The notes below the pieces were generated by a model. That model did no database searches and was not told where the DNA came from. It saw nothing but the letters and a program-made list of their open reading frames with translations. A program made the position numbers and the translations under genes. From positions 917,501 to 972,500 of the forward strand of contig NC_090118.1 in assembly GCF_023973825.1 (NCBI RefSeq): a DNA stretch of 55,000 bases, in the 5' to 3' direction. Shown piece by piece: positions 1-12,900 of this stretch. How positions within the stretch are numbered: position 1 is the stretch's first letter; each line of letters begins with the position of its first letter. Origin of the DNA: Plasmodium brasilianum (taxonomy: Eukaryota; Apicomplexa; Aconoidasida; Haemosporida; Plasmodiidae).

Positions 1-303
1 ATGCACAAACATATATACCGTATATGTACTCATACTTATACGACTTCTATTCGTGCATTGTTAATAAATTCTATTGTAAGGATATAAAAAAGAATTAGTT
101 TAGTATATCCAACATATTTTGTATGCATACACAATTGTGTTTTCATTTAAAAAAAAAAAAAAAAAATTATATTATTGTGCAACCATCTGTTAACTTAAAT
201 GAGTATGCAAAAAAGAAGTATAATAACTGGAATTTCTTTTTATTATTTTTTCCTTTATTCACTGTTTTTTTTTGAAATATTTTTAAGAAAAACAGTTAAA
301 GCA
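1..303. other. Intergenic sequence upstream of the zinc-finger gene
   Basis: AT-rich DNA with poly-A and poly-T runs. I see no ORF or structured element. It probably contains the 5' UTR and promoter of the + strand zinc-finger gene that starts at 304, but no specific promoter motif can be named. Confidence 0.5.
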
Positions 304-1603
304 ATGGATTCGGAAAAAAAGCCAGCAACGGTAGGGGAGAAGGTACAGGTTAATATTTGCAAACTTGTGTAGAATAGTTATACGCTATAAGCATATATAT
401 ATGAACATGTGATTAAATGTAACTCACTACTTGTGTTCTTATCCTTGCTTACGTAACACCCTGTACATGTTTGTATGTATATATATATATATATATATAT
501 GCGCAGATTTGATCCGTGCATAAGTTTTATTATATACGAGATAAAGCGAATCTTTTTATTACATGTTATGCGCTGCTTATTTTATTAAGTGCCTATTGTG
601 CATTATAAATGCATGTTACATCAACGTCATTTATTTATTTATATATTTATTTATTTATTTATTTATATATTTATTTATGTATGTATGTACAATTATGTAT
701 ACATTGTTCTTGTGCTTTTATAAAAGTGTGTCATGCTTTTGCAGTACGTTTTGTTACACATACTCTGTTTTTTTTTTTTTAATTATGTTCATAATTATGC
801 TTATCTTTGTGCCCATGTTTATTATATTATAATATTATAATATTATTATATTATTAAATTATTAAATTATTATATTTTTTTTTTTTTTTTTTGTATAGCC
901 GCCCCCAGTGCTGTGCGAGAACAATTGCGGGTTCTATGGAAATCCAGCGAACAACAATTTATGCTCAAAGTGTTTTAGGGAATCAGAAGAAAAAAAAAAA
1001 AAAGAGTTGGCTAATATGGAAAAAATAAGTGAATATATTGATCCAAATTATACAGAGGGAAAAGGAAAAGGTAAGGGGAAATCAAGTAAGGGAAAGAAGG
1101 AAAAAACGGGAGATGATGAAACACAAGAGAAAATGCAAATACAAAGAGATATGGTGAGTCATGATAATAATACAGGTATTAATAATAATAAAACAAGCGT
1201 TAAAGATGATAATGTTAATTCAAGTATTAAAAATGAGAATGACAATAATACTATTGCGAAAAGTAATAGTAATGATAGTTGTAATACTAACACTAATACC
1301 AAAAGTAGTACTAACCCCAGTAGTAATAGCAGTATCAGTGCGCTTGGTGAAAAAAATACTGAGAACAAACCGTCTACCAGTGGTAGTAATACTGCAGGCA
1401 CAACCGAGAATAAAACAAAGTGCTTTTTATGTAATAAACGAATTGGATTATTAGGTATAAAATGTAGATGTGAACATTATTTTTGCGCACTTCATCGATA
1501 TGCTGATACACATAACTGTACATTCGATTATAAGAAATATTATAAAGACCAGTTAATGAAAAATAATGTTAAAGTTGTAGCAGACAAGGTGAAAAAAATA
1601 TAA
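304..1603 (+). CDS. A20/AN1-type zinc-finger protein, two exons
   Basis: Exons 304-348 and 899-1603 (249 aa). The ATG at 304 gives MDSEKKPATVGEKVQ. The donor is CAG|GTTAAT and the acceptor is TTGTATAG|CC, and both exons join in phase 0. Residues about 21-42 form an A20 finger (C-E-N-N-C, then C-S-K-C). Residues about 190-230 form an AN1 finger starting KCFLCNKRIGLLGIKCRC, with the Cys/His set continuing through HYFCALH and THNC. The middle is Lys-rich and then Asn/Ser/Thr-rich low complexity. Proteins with this A20-AN1 layout (stress-associated proteins, ZFAND5/6) bind ubiquitin and modulate stress and proteasome pathways. That role is inferred from the family. Without the first exon the ORF has no ATG, which supports the intron. 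Confidence 0.9.
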
Positions 1604-1719
1604 ATTCTCAAATTGGCATAGCGCGCAACCCCCACTCCCTCCCCACCTAACACGTGAAAAACCTACGTATTGTATATATATACATATATATATATATATA
1701 ATATATATATATTATATAT

Positions 1720-1751
<32 letters not shown>

Positions 1752-2434
1752 ATATATGGACGTATGTACAATGCATAAATGCGTACATATGTACATGCAT
1801 ATATATATACTGTATATATGCATAAGCGTCTGCATATTCCTGCACAATTTTAAAATTAATTTTTTAAATGTTAATAAATAATACGTTTATATTTATGTGT
1901 GTGTGTGTGTGTGTGTATACGTTAATACCACCTACATTATTTTTACGTCAATTTTATGTAATTATATATATTTTTTTTTTTTTTTTGCATTATTTTTAAA
2001 AAAAGAAATATATATACGCGAATATACGCAATTATTTACATTTGCACAAATGTATACGTATATATATATATATATGTGCATATTCATGTTCATTCCAAAT
2101 TATGATTTGTTTTTTTTTATCGTTATGTCTATATTATATTGCCAGGCCAACAATTATTATCATATAAACACCTTAAAATTTTAGTGCCCTACACATTTAG
2201 TATATATATACCTCTCTATAATCGCATAATATTTTCCTATTTGTAATTATGTGAATATATCATTATATTTTTTGTTAAATTTTACATTCATAAGATTTAT
2301 TAAAGTTAATTTTATTATGTTTTATTATTCTTTACTATGTTCTTTTATGTTTTATTAACTTTTTATTTTATTTTTTTTCATACCTTGAGCATTTCCAATT
2401 ATTGCCTTTTCCCCCTACAAAGAACCTACTTTCG

Positions 2435-2465
<31 letters not shown>

Positions 2466-2562
2466 CGTGTGTGTGTTGTATATTTTTATGGCCATTTTTT
2501 ATATCTACCCATATATATTATGTATAAATATATACATATGTATTACGTATGTATATGTATAT

Positions 2563-2594
<32 letters not shown>

Positions 2595-3139
2595 GCATAT
2601 GTAGTAAAAGAAGTATATATTATATATATATATGTTATTAGATAATTTTACCATTTTTGATTATTCATTTTTGAAGTGAAAAAAAAAAAAAAAAAAAGAA
2701 CAATCCTTATAAACTATTTAAATAATTAAAATAAAATAAACACATTTTTGTTTTTTCTTTTTTTTTTATTCTCTTTTATTTTCTCTATTTTCTCGATTTT
2801 TTTTTTTTTTTTTATGCTTTTTTAATTTCTTTATATTATTTATTTCTTTTTAATTTTTAAAATTTATATTATCTTCCATGCTGGTAATTTTTGTAATAAT
2901 GATAGACTAAGTCCGTATGCCAAGTGTGTATGTGTATGTATAAAATATATACACACAAGTATATTTTATATATTTTCCTTTAACTTAATAATTTCCATTT
3001 GAGTATAATAAATACAGGTTTTTTACTTTGCACTAAACTCATACATTTATTAGATCGTGTATGTGTGTACATGTACAAATAAGCACATAATACTCTTATG
3101 TGTATGCTTTGCTAAAAAGATACAATTTTTTGGTTCATT

Positions 3140-3234
3140 TATGGAAGTATTTCCATTGATACCCAGGAAAAGAATGTGGGTCGTGGGTTGCAGGTATAAA
3201 TGCAGTTGTTAAGGCTTATGTATAAATATGTACA

Positions 3235-3270
<36 letters not shown>

Positions 3271-3425
3271 AATTAAACGGTAAAACGTATATTATATTGT
3301 TCCTATTAGTTTGTCAGATATGAGAGACCCTTATCGTATCACGGTTGTTTTTGGTTTTCCATTTTGCGTATGTAACTAGTCCACTAGTTATCGTGCTACT
3401 ACTTTACTAACGATAGAGCACTAAA
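3140..3425. other. GC-richer island with palindromes, possible ncRNA
   Basis: The base composition is clearly less AT-biased than its surroundings. It contains a perfect 8-bp palindrome with a 2-nt loop (3373-3380 with 3383-3390, TAACTAGT arms) and further pairings (GTGCT 3393-3397 with AGCAC 3417-3421; TATCG 3389-3393 with CGATA 3411-3415). No ORF of note covers it. In AT-rich Plasmodium DNA such islands are often small RNA genes, but I recognise no family here. Confidence 0.25.
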
Positions 3426-3907
3426 CGTTTGTACATAAATGTATCTGCATATGTATATGTGTGTGTGTTTGTACTATACGGTATTGCAAAACTGTGTGTT
3501 ACATATCTGAGGTCGCTATTCATCTGAATTGCACACACGTGCATATATATACGCTCATTTGGGGATCATCAAAAAAAATGCATAATCAAAAAAAAAAAAG
3601 CTGTGATATGTTTCGTTATACGTTATAGGTTATATGTTATACTTTTTTTTTATTTCCTTTCTTTTTTTTCTTTTTGCCCCCTTTTCGCGTATGAGCATGG
3701 ATTGGTAAATGGACGGAAATGGAACTTATACATTGACTATGATTTCTCTTTCCTGCACATCCTCTACGTGCACTTTGTACAACAAATAGACAAATTGGGA
3801 GTGATATTAGAGAGAAGATTATATATATTGGGTTTTGTTGTTATCGATATTAAAAAAAAAAAAATTAATAAATACACAGATACGTAAATGGATAAATGAA
3901 TTAATAG

Positions 3908-4032
3908 CTAAATGAATTAGTACTAAATATATTAGTACTAAATATATTAATGCTAAATATATTAATGCTAAATATATTAATGCTAAATATATTAATGCTA
4001 AATATATTAATGCTAAATATATTAATGCTAAA
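3908..4032. repeat. 15-bp minisatellite
   Basis: Tandem copies of a 15-mer close to ATTAATGCTAAATAT, with the first copies reading ATTAGTACTAAATAT. About eight near-perfect copies are visible. Translation gives a meaningless YLALI repeat on the minus strand. Confidence 0.9.
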
Positions 4033-4952
4033 TGCATGAACAATATATAAATGAATAGCTTAATATATGGATAAATGAATAGACAAAATGAATAGTATAT
4101 TATTCATATAATAATAAGTAATAAGGAATTATGTGATACCGGTAAAAGAAACTAACGAAAAAAAAAAATTAAACAAACACGTTCATAAATGAAAATGTAA
4201 ATTAATTTTTTAAAATATTAATTCTTTTGTAATTATGAATAATACAGTTATAAAACTATTTAACAATGAAAAGGGGCAATAATATAATAACGACACAACA
4301 ATAACAACAATAATAATACTAACTGTAATATATGTATATATATATAAACACATATACATACATATACATACACATGCTTATACGTACACATGCATATACG
4401 TACACATGCATATACGCACACATGCATATACGTACACATGCATATACATACACAAATTAATAATTTTTTTTTTTTTTTTTTTTTTTTTTGCAGTATTCTT
4501 TTATGTATACAAAAAGCTACTTATAACTAAGTTATGAATATTTTGAATACACATTTATTACTGTACACGATATCCAAAAATAGGCCCAACGTAATATATG
4601 TATATATATATATATATGTGGGAGCTGACCACATACCAAAATTATAACGAACGTTTGGTCATGCTACCACAAGCTAGAGGGGCTTCTACACGTTTAAACT
4701 ACTTCTGTTTACTGTTCCTATTCTATTCCATTTATATTGCTTACTCAATTAGTCTTTGTGAAAAGAAAGCAAAAATAATTAAAACCGTGTAAAGGACTTT
4801 TCTCAACAATGGAAAGGGAGCCTTATATTACAATTTGGACAGGAAAAAAAAGGAGGCTACTTCAAATACATAGACACGTATGCACAAGTATACCCATGTA
4901 TACACACAGAACATATGTACACGTAGTACCCTATTTTTCTTTACAAGTTCGT

Positions 4953-6015
4953 CTAAACATCTTGCACAGATAAGTTCTCAACAGCACCACCACCATTAAC
5001 AATATTAATATCTTTTCTTTTTTTTTTTTTTTCATATTCCTCTTTATTATCCTTAATAAAAATAGCTGTTTCGATAAACTCCTTCAATGAATTGAAATAT
5101 TCTCCATGATCACTTATAATAATGTTATTATGCGTTCCGTCTTTTGAAATAAATAAATACTTATGCTTACTTGGGCATGTCTGTATTGGGATAGGATGGG
5201 TGGGAAATGGAAAATAATAATATGTACAGTGAACACAATAAAAAGTAAACATTGCACACACAATAAAGGTCAACTATGTACGCGTTATTGGGTATATTAA
5301 TAAAACATTCATGTAACTGCATATATAATTATGTATAAATGTAGGTGGTGCAAGTCTTTGGGGTATTTCAGATCAAACGGGCTGATACATACGAGTGATA
5401 GTATACGAAAAAAGAAAATGATATAGGGAGAAGACAAAAGGAAATACACTAATGAAATAAAAAAGACGGGAAAAAAAAAATGCTACAATAAATTTACCTC
5501 GTACAATGTTTGCGTGTGCCTAGGTGAAATAGTTTCGTCCTGAAATGAGTGAAGCATTAAAAAAAAAAAAAATATATATATATATGTATGTATATATATG
5601 TATATATATGTATGTATATATATGTATATATATATATGTATATATATATGTATATATATGTATGCACGTATGCATGCGCGTTTTCCCCATGCACTACATT
5701 ACATGTCATAATGTACATTATACTATTTTAGGACTGCATTTTTTTTTTTTTTTTTTTTTGCTTTTATTTTTGGATCTCTTTTCTTTTTATTTTGCTAACC
5801 TTGGCAGAAATAGTAAACAAGACTGGAGAACGAATTTTCTTTATTTTTTTTTCGTTGTCCATTTTCGTTCTAATAAGGAAGTCATAACATACAAGAAAAA
5901 AATACAAGAACGGCTTTTTTTCACGTGCCATTTTTTTCATGCTTAAAAATGTGTTCTGAACGATCAATCCGTATATCTGCGGAGGGAGGGGGGATTAGGA
6001 GCAAGTTAACGTAAC

Positions 6016-6066
<51 letters not shown>

Positions 6067-6820
6067 TACACATGTATACATACGTAAATACATGCACATA
6101 TACAGGTTGCAGACACATAATTATGCGCAAAATGTAATATTAGTGTAATATTAGAAATGTGTTTTCAAAATGAAAATGCACTTACGTCTTTCTGATTTTT
6201 CAATGCCGCTTCGATAGCCACTGCTCCGCCCATGGAACTACACAAACGGGGAAAAAAAAAAAAAATTTAATTAATTCATATATTTGCACATATACTGTAT
6301 GAATACAACATATAACTATGCACACGCAAAAACATACATAAGACATACACTTATATGCACACAATTATCCACGCAAATGAGTTTTATGTATACAAAAATA
6401 CTCTCGTTTGTTGCACTATAAATATGCGGTTCCCACAAGATGGATAAAGACAGGAAGGGGGAGAGGGGAGCCATGAAAATAATTGTTGAGATAAAGTTAT
6501 TACCTGCCGAATACAATTATTTTTCTTGATTTGTCTTGTTTTAAATAGTTTAAGTAAACATTTGCGTCTTTATAAAAATATTCCTCTGATGGCTCTTCGT
6601 CATTTGTTCCGCAGCTTTGGGGGAAGGAAAAAAAAAAAAAAAAAAAAAGAATTACACATATAAATATGTACATTTATATTTATGTATAGATATGTAGACA
6701 TACACACGTACATACTTATGAATGCGCACTCTAAATCGCATATCCTTTTTGTGTTATTTATTATTATGTATTGTATTATTATTATTATTAAGTATTGTAT
6801 TATTATTATTATTAAGTATT

Positions 6821-6860
<40 letters not shown>

Positions 6861-8215
6861 GTATTGTATTATTATTATTATTATTATTAAGTATTGTATT
6901 ACTATTATTATTAAGTATAGTATTATTATTATTATTATGTATTGTATTATTATTATTTTATTATTTTTTTTTTTTTACCCCCTGTTTGTGCAGGAGAAAA
7001 TGTTTACATCCACTTTATCGACGATGCGATCGAAAAGGTCAACGTACAATTCTAGGTCTACAAATAAACAAGAGTTTTGTAAATATTTGGGACGGAGGTC
7101 TTATTATACATTCATGGGAATACGTAAAGAAGCATACCACATGCTGTAATTGAGCACATGTAAACATACATATATATAAGAATAAACCATATATAGAATG
7201 ATGTATAACTCGAGCAACATTATTTGCAAACGAATATTTCTCAACACATACATCCTCCATTCCCAAGGAAGTATAAAAGTATGGGTTTTTTCTCGTGGTC
7301 TGGTGCCTTTACATACCAACTGGGAGCACAAAAAAAAGGAAAGTAAAAAATGATGTTGTAACGATATGAAGTTTGTTTTTTTGTTTTTTTGTTTTTTCGT
7401 TCTGTTTAATTTTCCTCCTTTTTTTTTTTTTTTTTTTTTTTTTTCATGTCTTTTTTCGCATTTACCATTGATGTGTATATCCATCTTCGGTTTTTACCAA
7501 AACTTCTTCGTAATTATTGCCTGATGGGGGAGGGGTGCAAATAAAAAATAAAAAAAAGAAAAGAAAATATTAAAAATAATAATTATAAAAAAAAAAAGAA
7601 AAGAAAAGAAAATATTAAAAATAATAATTATAAAAAAAAAAAAGCTCAAAAGGGAGATTTACAAAAATGCAGTGGATGGATTACCTGGTTTTTGTGCTAC
7701 GGCAGGGTCATACTCTATATAGGGGAAGGGAACAGAAAAAAAAGAAAAAATTGAAATTAAAACAGAATCAAAATATATGTTACAGTTATATAATATATTT
7801 TCTTTATCATTCCTAAGCATCTTTTATGCCATTTGTTTTTTTCTATCATTTGGTTTGGGGAACTATTCGTCTAGCATAATATTTTTCCATGCCATGGATC
7901 TGTCTCGATTTTGTTCTTTCCCTTGTTGATTAAAACTTACTATCTTTTGCAAATATAATATCATCCTGAACCAAGTACATGTAGCCTAATAAGAAGAAGT
8001 GTGTTTGTCATGTAGTTCGCTACTGCACACACTGGTAAAATTGACTTTTTTTTTTTTTTTTTTTTCATTTTTTCGCTTTTCAATTTATATATTTTTCCAT
8101 ATTTTCGATTTTTAATTTATCGAATTTTCGGCATGCATATTTCCTTACTGTTTAAGGCTACAACAAAGAGGAGTACACCACAGAGAGAAAACAAAAAAAC
8201 TTTAACAATTAGCAT
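4953..8215 (-). CDS. PBLP: BEM46-like alpha/beta hydrolase, 11 exons
   Basis: Exons (5' to 3', minus strand): 8215-8149, 7985-7941, 7714-7685, 7520-7466, 7319-7252, 7057-6979, 6614-6504, 6237-6186, 5976-5800, 5539-5498, 5180-4953. They join in frame into 317 aa, each with a GT donor and AG acceptor. The N-terminus ([20 protein letters not shown]) is a hydrophobic signal peptide or anchor. The core has [11 protein letters not shown] (oxyanion region), the nucleophile elbow G-S-S-M-G-G with Ser153, [15 protein letters not shown] with Asp229, and GTHNN with His259, so the triad is complete. Length and motif order fit the BEM46/ABHD13 family. The Plasmodium member has been described as PBLP, with a role in parasite stage development. 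The substrate is unknown. The short terminal exons are the least certain; exon 3 could start 2 nt later (AGAG acceptor). Confidence 0.88.
6770..6962. repeat. ATT trinucleotide array inside a hydrolase intron
   Basis: Runs of ATT broken by GTATTGT interruptions, lying in the intron between exons 6 and 7 of the BEM46-like gene. ORFs over it (poly-Ile or poly-Leu) are artefacts. Confidence 0.9.
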
Positions 8216-9226
8216 TTTATAAAGATGAAAATTAATATGTATATGTATGTATATGTATGTATGTATATGTACGTATTACATACGTATGTATGTATTACAT
8301 ATGTATGTATGTATGTTTATACGTATGCACGTATTACATATGTATATATATATATATATAGGACAACTACTTTTCATAACAAGTCAGTGCTTATCCGCAC
8401 GCAATATTGGACTGTATATATCTGAATTGAGAAAAAAAAGGAAGCAATTATAATCCTTTCCCCTTTTTCGTAAATATTCTCTTACACAAGCAACTTATTT
8501 CAAAAATTTAATTATTTTGCATTATATTACACAATTTTATTTTGTTATGTTTATTTTGTTATATTTATTTTGTTATATTTATTTTGTTATATTTATTTTG
8601 TTATATTTGTTTGTTTTTTTTTTTTTAATTCATTTTATGTAGTAATTTTTTTTCTTTTTTTTATCTCAATTTTTAAGATGTTAATTGCAGAAAAAGCAGA
8701 AAAAAGAAAAAAAAGCATAATTATTGTATATGTAAAAATGTATATAAGCACCTATATGAACATATATACACATTGCATGCATAAAATGAATATAATAATA
8801 ATTATATAGGTATAATACATATCTATATATATTAATATGTATGTGTATATGAGACTATGTATGTGTATGTGCTCTTATGTATGTATACATGTATGATATA
8901 CTATTTACAACTGGTGCGGGAGGGTAGTATTTTCTTTAAAAAAAAAAGGATATGTTGTACCTTCCGTTAACAAGAAAAATAAAAAAATTATAAAATTATA
9001 AAATAAAAAAATTAAAAAATAAAAAAAAAGATAAATAAAATAAAAGCGGCAAAATAGAGAATATAATAAAAAGGACCAAATAAATTGTAGGACGCAAAAG
9101 AAAGTAAAAAAAAAAAAAAAAAAGGCTATCAAAGGAACAATATAAAAAATGCTTTACGATAAATGTATATAAGTTTACATATATATTATTATATGCACAT
9201 GTATATATTTAATGCTTATATTTTTG

Positions 9227-9257
<31 letters not shown>

Positions 9258-9516
9258 TTACATATATATTTACATATCTGAGAATATTTGTAATGCTTAT
9301 TCTTTACTGATACATATTTATAAGCATGCACATTTTCGTTAAAATTGAGAAAAGGTCTAAAAGAACACATATGAATATATGGGCACTTTTAAGTACGTAA
9401 ATATAATATATATAAATATTTATATAATAAGTATACATCCATATGTATATATATTTTTCTCTTAACGTTTAATTGGAGCTTGATAGCAATATTAAAAACT
9501 TGAAAAAGGAGTATTC

Positions 9517-9547
<31 letters not shown>

Positions 9548-9970
9548 TATTTTTTCTGTTTGTTTTGTGTGTTACATTCTTTTGTTTTTTACTCCTTTAT
9601 TTTGCACTCTTGATCATTAATATAAATTTTATAAAAAGGGTAAAGCAAAAATAAAAAAAAAAAAAAAATTTAATAATTCAATAATTTAATAACTGAATTG
9701 AATAACTGAATTGAATAACTGAGTTGAATAACTGAATATCTTAATAACTGAATTGAATAACTGAAATGAATAACTGAAATGAATAACTGAATTGAATAAT
9801 AGAAATGTTGAATAATTGAAATATTGAATAATTGAAATATTGAATAATTGAAATATTGAAAAATTAAAAAAATTGAAAAATTAAAAAAATTGATAATGTG
9901 AACATATGAAAATTTGATAGGTGAAAAAAGAAGTTTAACTTAAAAATAGGACATCAACGGGAATACATTT
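8216..9970. other. Intergenic region between two minus-strand genes
   Basis: This holds the 5' flank of the BEM46-like gene and the 3' flank of the SNF2 gene. It consists of TATG/TACGTA repeats (8230-8360), a TATTTTGTTA repeat (8536-8610), A/T homopolymers and a degenerate 13-bp repeat at 9678-9860. No protein gene is visible. Confidence 0.6.
9678..9860. repeat. Degenerate AATAACTGAATTG minisatellite
   Basis: Tandem copies of about 13 bp (AATAACTGAATTG and variants, turning into AATAATTGAAATATTG). It lies about 110 bp past the stop codon of the SNF2 gene, so it is probably in the 3' UTR or flank. Confidence 0.8.
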
Positions 9971-12900
9971 TTATTTCATATCGACTGCGTTTAATGCATC
10001 CTGAAGGGGAAAAAATAGGAAAAAAAAAAAAAAAAAAAAAAAAGTAAAAAAATGAAAAATGAAAAATGAAAAATGAAAAATGAAAAAATGAAAAAATGAA
10101 AAAATGAAAAAATAGGAAAAATATCAAATGTAATTATTTGTTCTACCAACTGTTCACAACTCGAGTTGTAAAAAAAAAAAAAAAAATCGTAAGAATTATA
10201 GATACAACACAATAATGTAAACATTATAAACAAATTCGTAACTTAACATACAAACAACAATAACAAATATATATATGTTCAATTCTTATTCTTTCGAGCA
10301 AAATAAAATAATCAAACGATAGAACATTACCTTTATCAAAGCACTTTGTAGCAAATCGCTGTTTCCGCCAAAAGCTTGATCAAGATGTAATTTTGCTTTA
10401 CAGCACTGTGAGACATGGGTAAAATAAAATAAATAAATAAATAAATAAATAAAAAATAAATATATAAAAAATAAATAATATATAAAAAATAAATATATAA
10501 AAAATAAATATATAAAAAATAAATAATAAATAAATAAAAAATATATAAAAAATAAATAATAAATAAATAAAAAATATATAAAAAATAAATAATAAATAAA
10601 TAAAAAATATATAAAAAATAAATATATAAAAAATAAATATATAAAAAATAAATATATAAAAAATAAATAAATAAAGGAAACGATAAGATAACATGATACG
10701 ATGGCGCGATAGCATTACATGGTAAGAACAAAATAGCAATAATTACAAAGTGCAATAACTTCGTTAATTAAATGTACATTATGAAAATAAAAGGAAAAGA
10801 TAACAATATACATGCCTTAACCACGCCATCAAACCAACGAAGAGAAGCCATATATGAAAGCAAAAAAAAAAAAAATTGCAATTTTTGGTAATAACCTTCA
10901 GTATGCTCTCTTCGATGGTGTTCTTGCAGCACAACCTGTATATGTAAACTTCGTTTTTCTGGCCTGAAGAATGCGAAGAAGATATGGTTATATCCAATGC
11001 CTTTCAACGTACGTGGGTAATGCCTATGCACTTGAGCTAATTAACTCACAATGAAATACATATATTATAAATCAAACAAACACAATATGCACTGTTTGCT
11101 TTACCCAGCCTGTGGACTCTATCCTCCGCTTGTCTATCGTTGTGTGGATTCCAGTCCTACGAAGGAGAAAAACGACAGTGATAGTGATGACAGAGATATG
11201 GAAAACATGAAAAACATGAAAAACATGAAAAACAAGAAAAACATGAAAAACATGAAAAACATGATAAACAAGAAAAACAAGAAAAACGAGAAAAACGAGA
11301 AAAACAAGAAAAACGAGAAAAACAAGAAAAACAAGAAAAAATAAAAAAAGAATATTACATGAAAAATGTAAAACATAACATGAACAATATAAAATATAAC
11401 ACGAAAAATGTAAATTAAAACACAAGCATAATCATGTTCATTTATTATTTTTTTTTTTTTTTTTTTTTTTTGCTATTCCCCTTGGCTTCTTCCTTTTTTG
11501 CTTCGCGCTTGCTCCTTACCTGATCCATGAGAATAACGTGGTTGGCGGCAATCAAGTTGAGGCCTACGCCCCCGGCCTTGGTAGACAGCAAAAAGATAAA
11601 AACATTTTCGCTTTTTGAAAAACGCTTTATAATTTTTTGTCTTTCAATAGTATTAGTTGAACCATCCAGTCTAACATAGATTTGATTTCTCGTCTTATTA
11701 TCAGATGTAAAAGACGTCGATGTTGTAGTTGAAGAAAAACAACAATCCTTTTCTTCACTTTTGTTATAATCGTTATTTAGATCTTTGTTTTTAATGGAAT
11801 TTTCTTTCTCTTCCGTATTGTCCAAGTCCTCCGCTATTAACAATCCTCCTTCTGTTACTCCATCTTGGGCTGCTCCATCTCCCGCCCTCTCCACAGCTTT
11901 ACTACCTTCACCAGGCTCGTTCTTGCTAACACTCTGCGTACTCCTCAAGCATTGCAAATGATTTTTGAAATCTTGTTCATCATAAATAAACTCATATAGT
12001 AAAGCCTCTTCAATTATGTCAAGGAAGGTGGTAAACTGCGAGAAGATTAACACTTTTTCTCTTTTTTGTCTTATTTCTCTAATAAGACAAATCATATGAT
12101 GAATTTTGGTACTATTTAAAATATGCTCCTTTGCTATTAAATATTTATTTAAATTTGTATCTCCTTGTGATATTAAATGTTTAATAGATAAATGGATATC
12201 AAAATCTGATATTTTCATAAATTCATTTTCTACTGTTTTTAAATCTAAATCTATATATTGATCTGTGTTGTTATAAAAATATTTGGATATATTTTTTATG
12301 TCTTCTACTGAGTAGTAATATTTATGTAATAATGGATGATTACATATTCGGCGAAGAATAAATATAGAGGCGTTAATCATCTTTCCACGCACTTCTTTAC
12401 CAGCTGTGGTAAGACCTTCTTGCACTAATTCATCGTCTCTCTTATTAATAATTATATTACTTTCCTTGTTTTCCTCCTCCTCTGCTCGTTCGATGTTTAT
12501 TGTTTCCTCGTCTATCTTGTCATCATCATCGTCATCATCGTCATCATCGTCAACGTCGTTCCCCATATCATTATTTCCGATATGATCCATGCTGCTTATA
12601 TCGTTCTTGCCAATATCATCCCCGCTAACACTATTTCCCTTTTCCGGACCGTTGTTACATGAATCGGCTTCATTAATAGACTGCTTCTTAACTACCACAT
12701 CGATGCTAAGTGCTTCTTTATTGCCTGTTCCATCCACCAATCCTTTATCCCCCTTATGAGTTCCTTTCTTCTCCAGAATGGTGCTTATCCTTTCCAGTTC
12801 ACTTTTACTTGAATGCTTTTGTAAAAACTCAAGATGCTTGTGCGTATGTTGTAGTTTTGAAAATATTTCATCTTTATATAAATTCATTTGTGTACAGTTT

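Larger units (their letters stand above)
1604..4952. other. Convergent intergenic region
   Basis: This 3.3 kb lies between the 3' ends of two convergent genes. It is mostly (TA)n microsatellite, poly-A/poly-T and TG/TATG repeats. The short ORFs here are Tyr/Ile/Phe-rich translations of simple repeats. Three parts stand out: GC-richer islands at about 3140-3425 and 4615-4700, and a 15-bp minisatellite at 3908-4032. I see no convincing protein gene. Confidence 0.6.

Noticed and set aside
563..832. 89-codon plus-strand ORF rich in Tyr/Ile/Phe
   Set aside because: It lies inside the intron of the A20/AN1 gene and is translated from TTTA and ATGT simple repeats.
3603..3887. 94-codon plus-strand ORF with a hydrophobic start
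   Set aside because: No recognisable domain, starts in a poly-T-rich stretch and ends in a poly-A tract. I cannot distinguish it from chance.
4598..4792. 64-codon ORF (WELTTYQNYNERLV)
   Set aside because: Protein-like for a few residues, but the start is a (TA)n microsatellite and no splice partner is apparent. Kept only as a compositional island.
7104..7484. 126-codon minus-strand ORF overlapping BEM46-like exons 4-5
   Set aside because: It reads the wrong frame through exon and intron; the spliced model recovers all hydrolase motifs.
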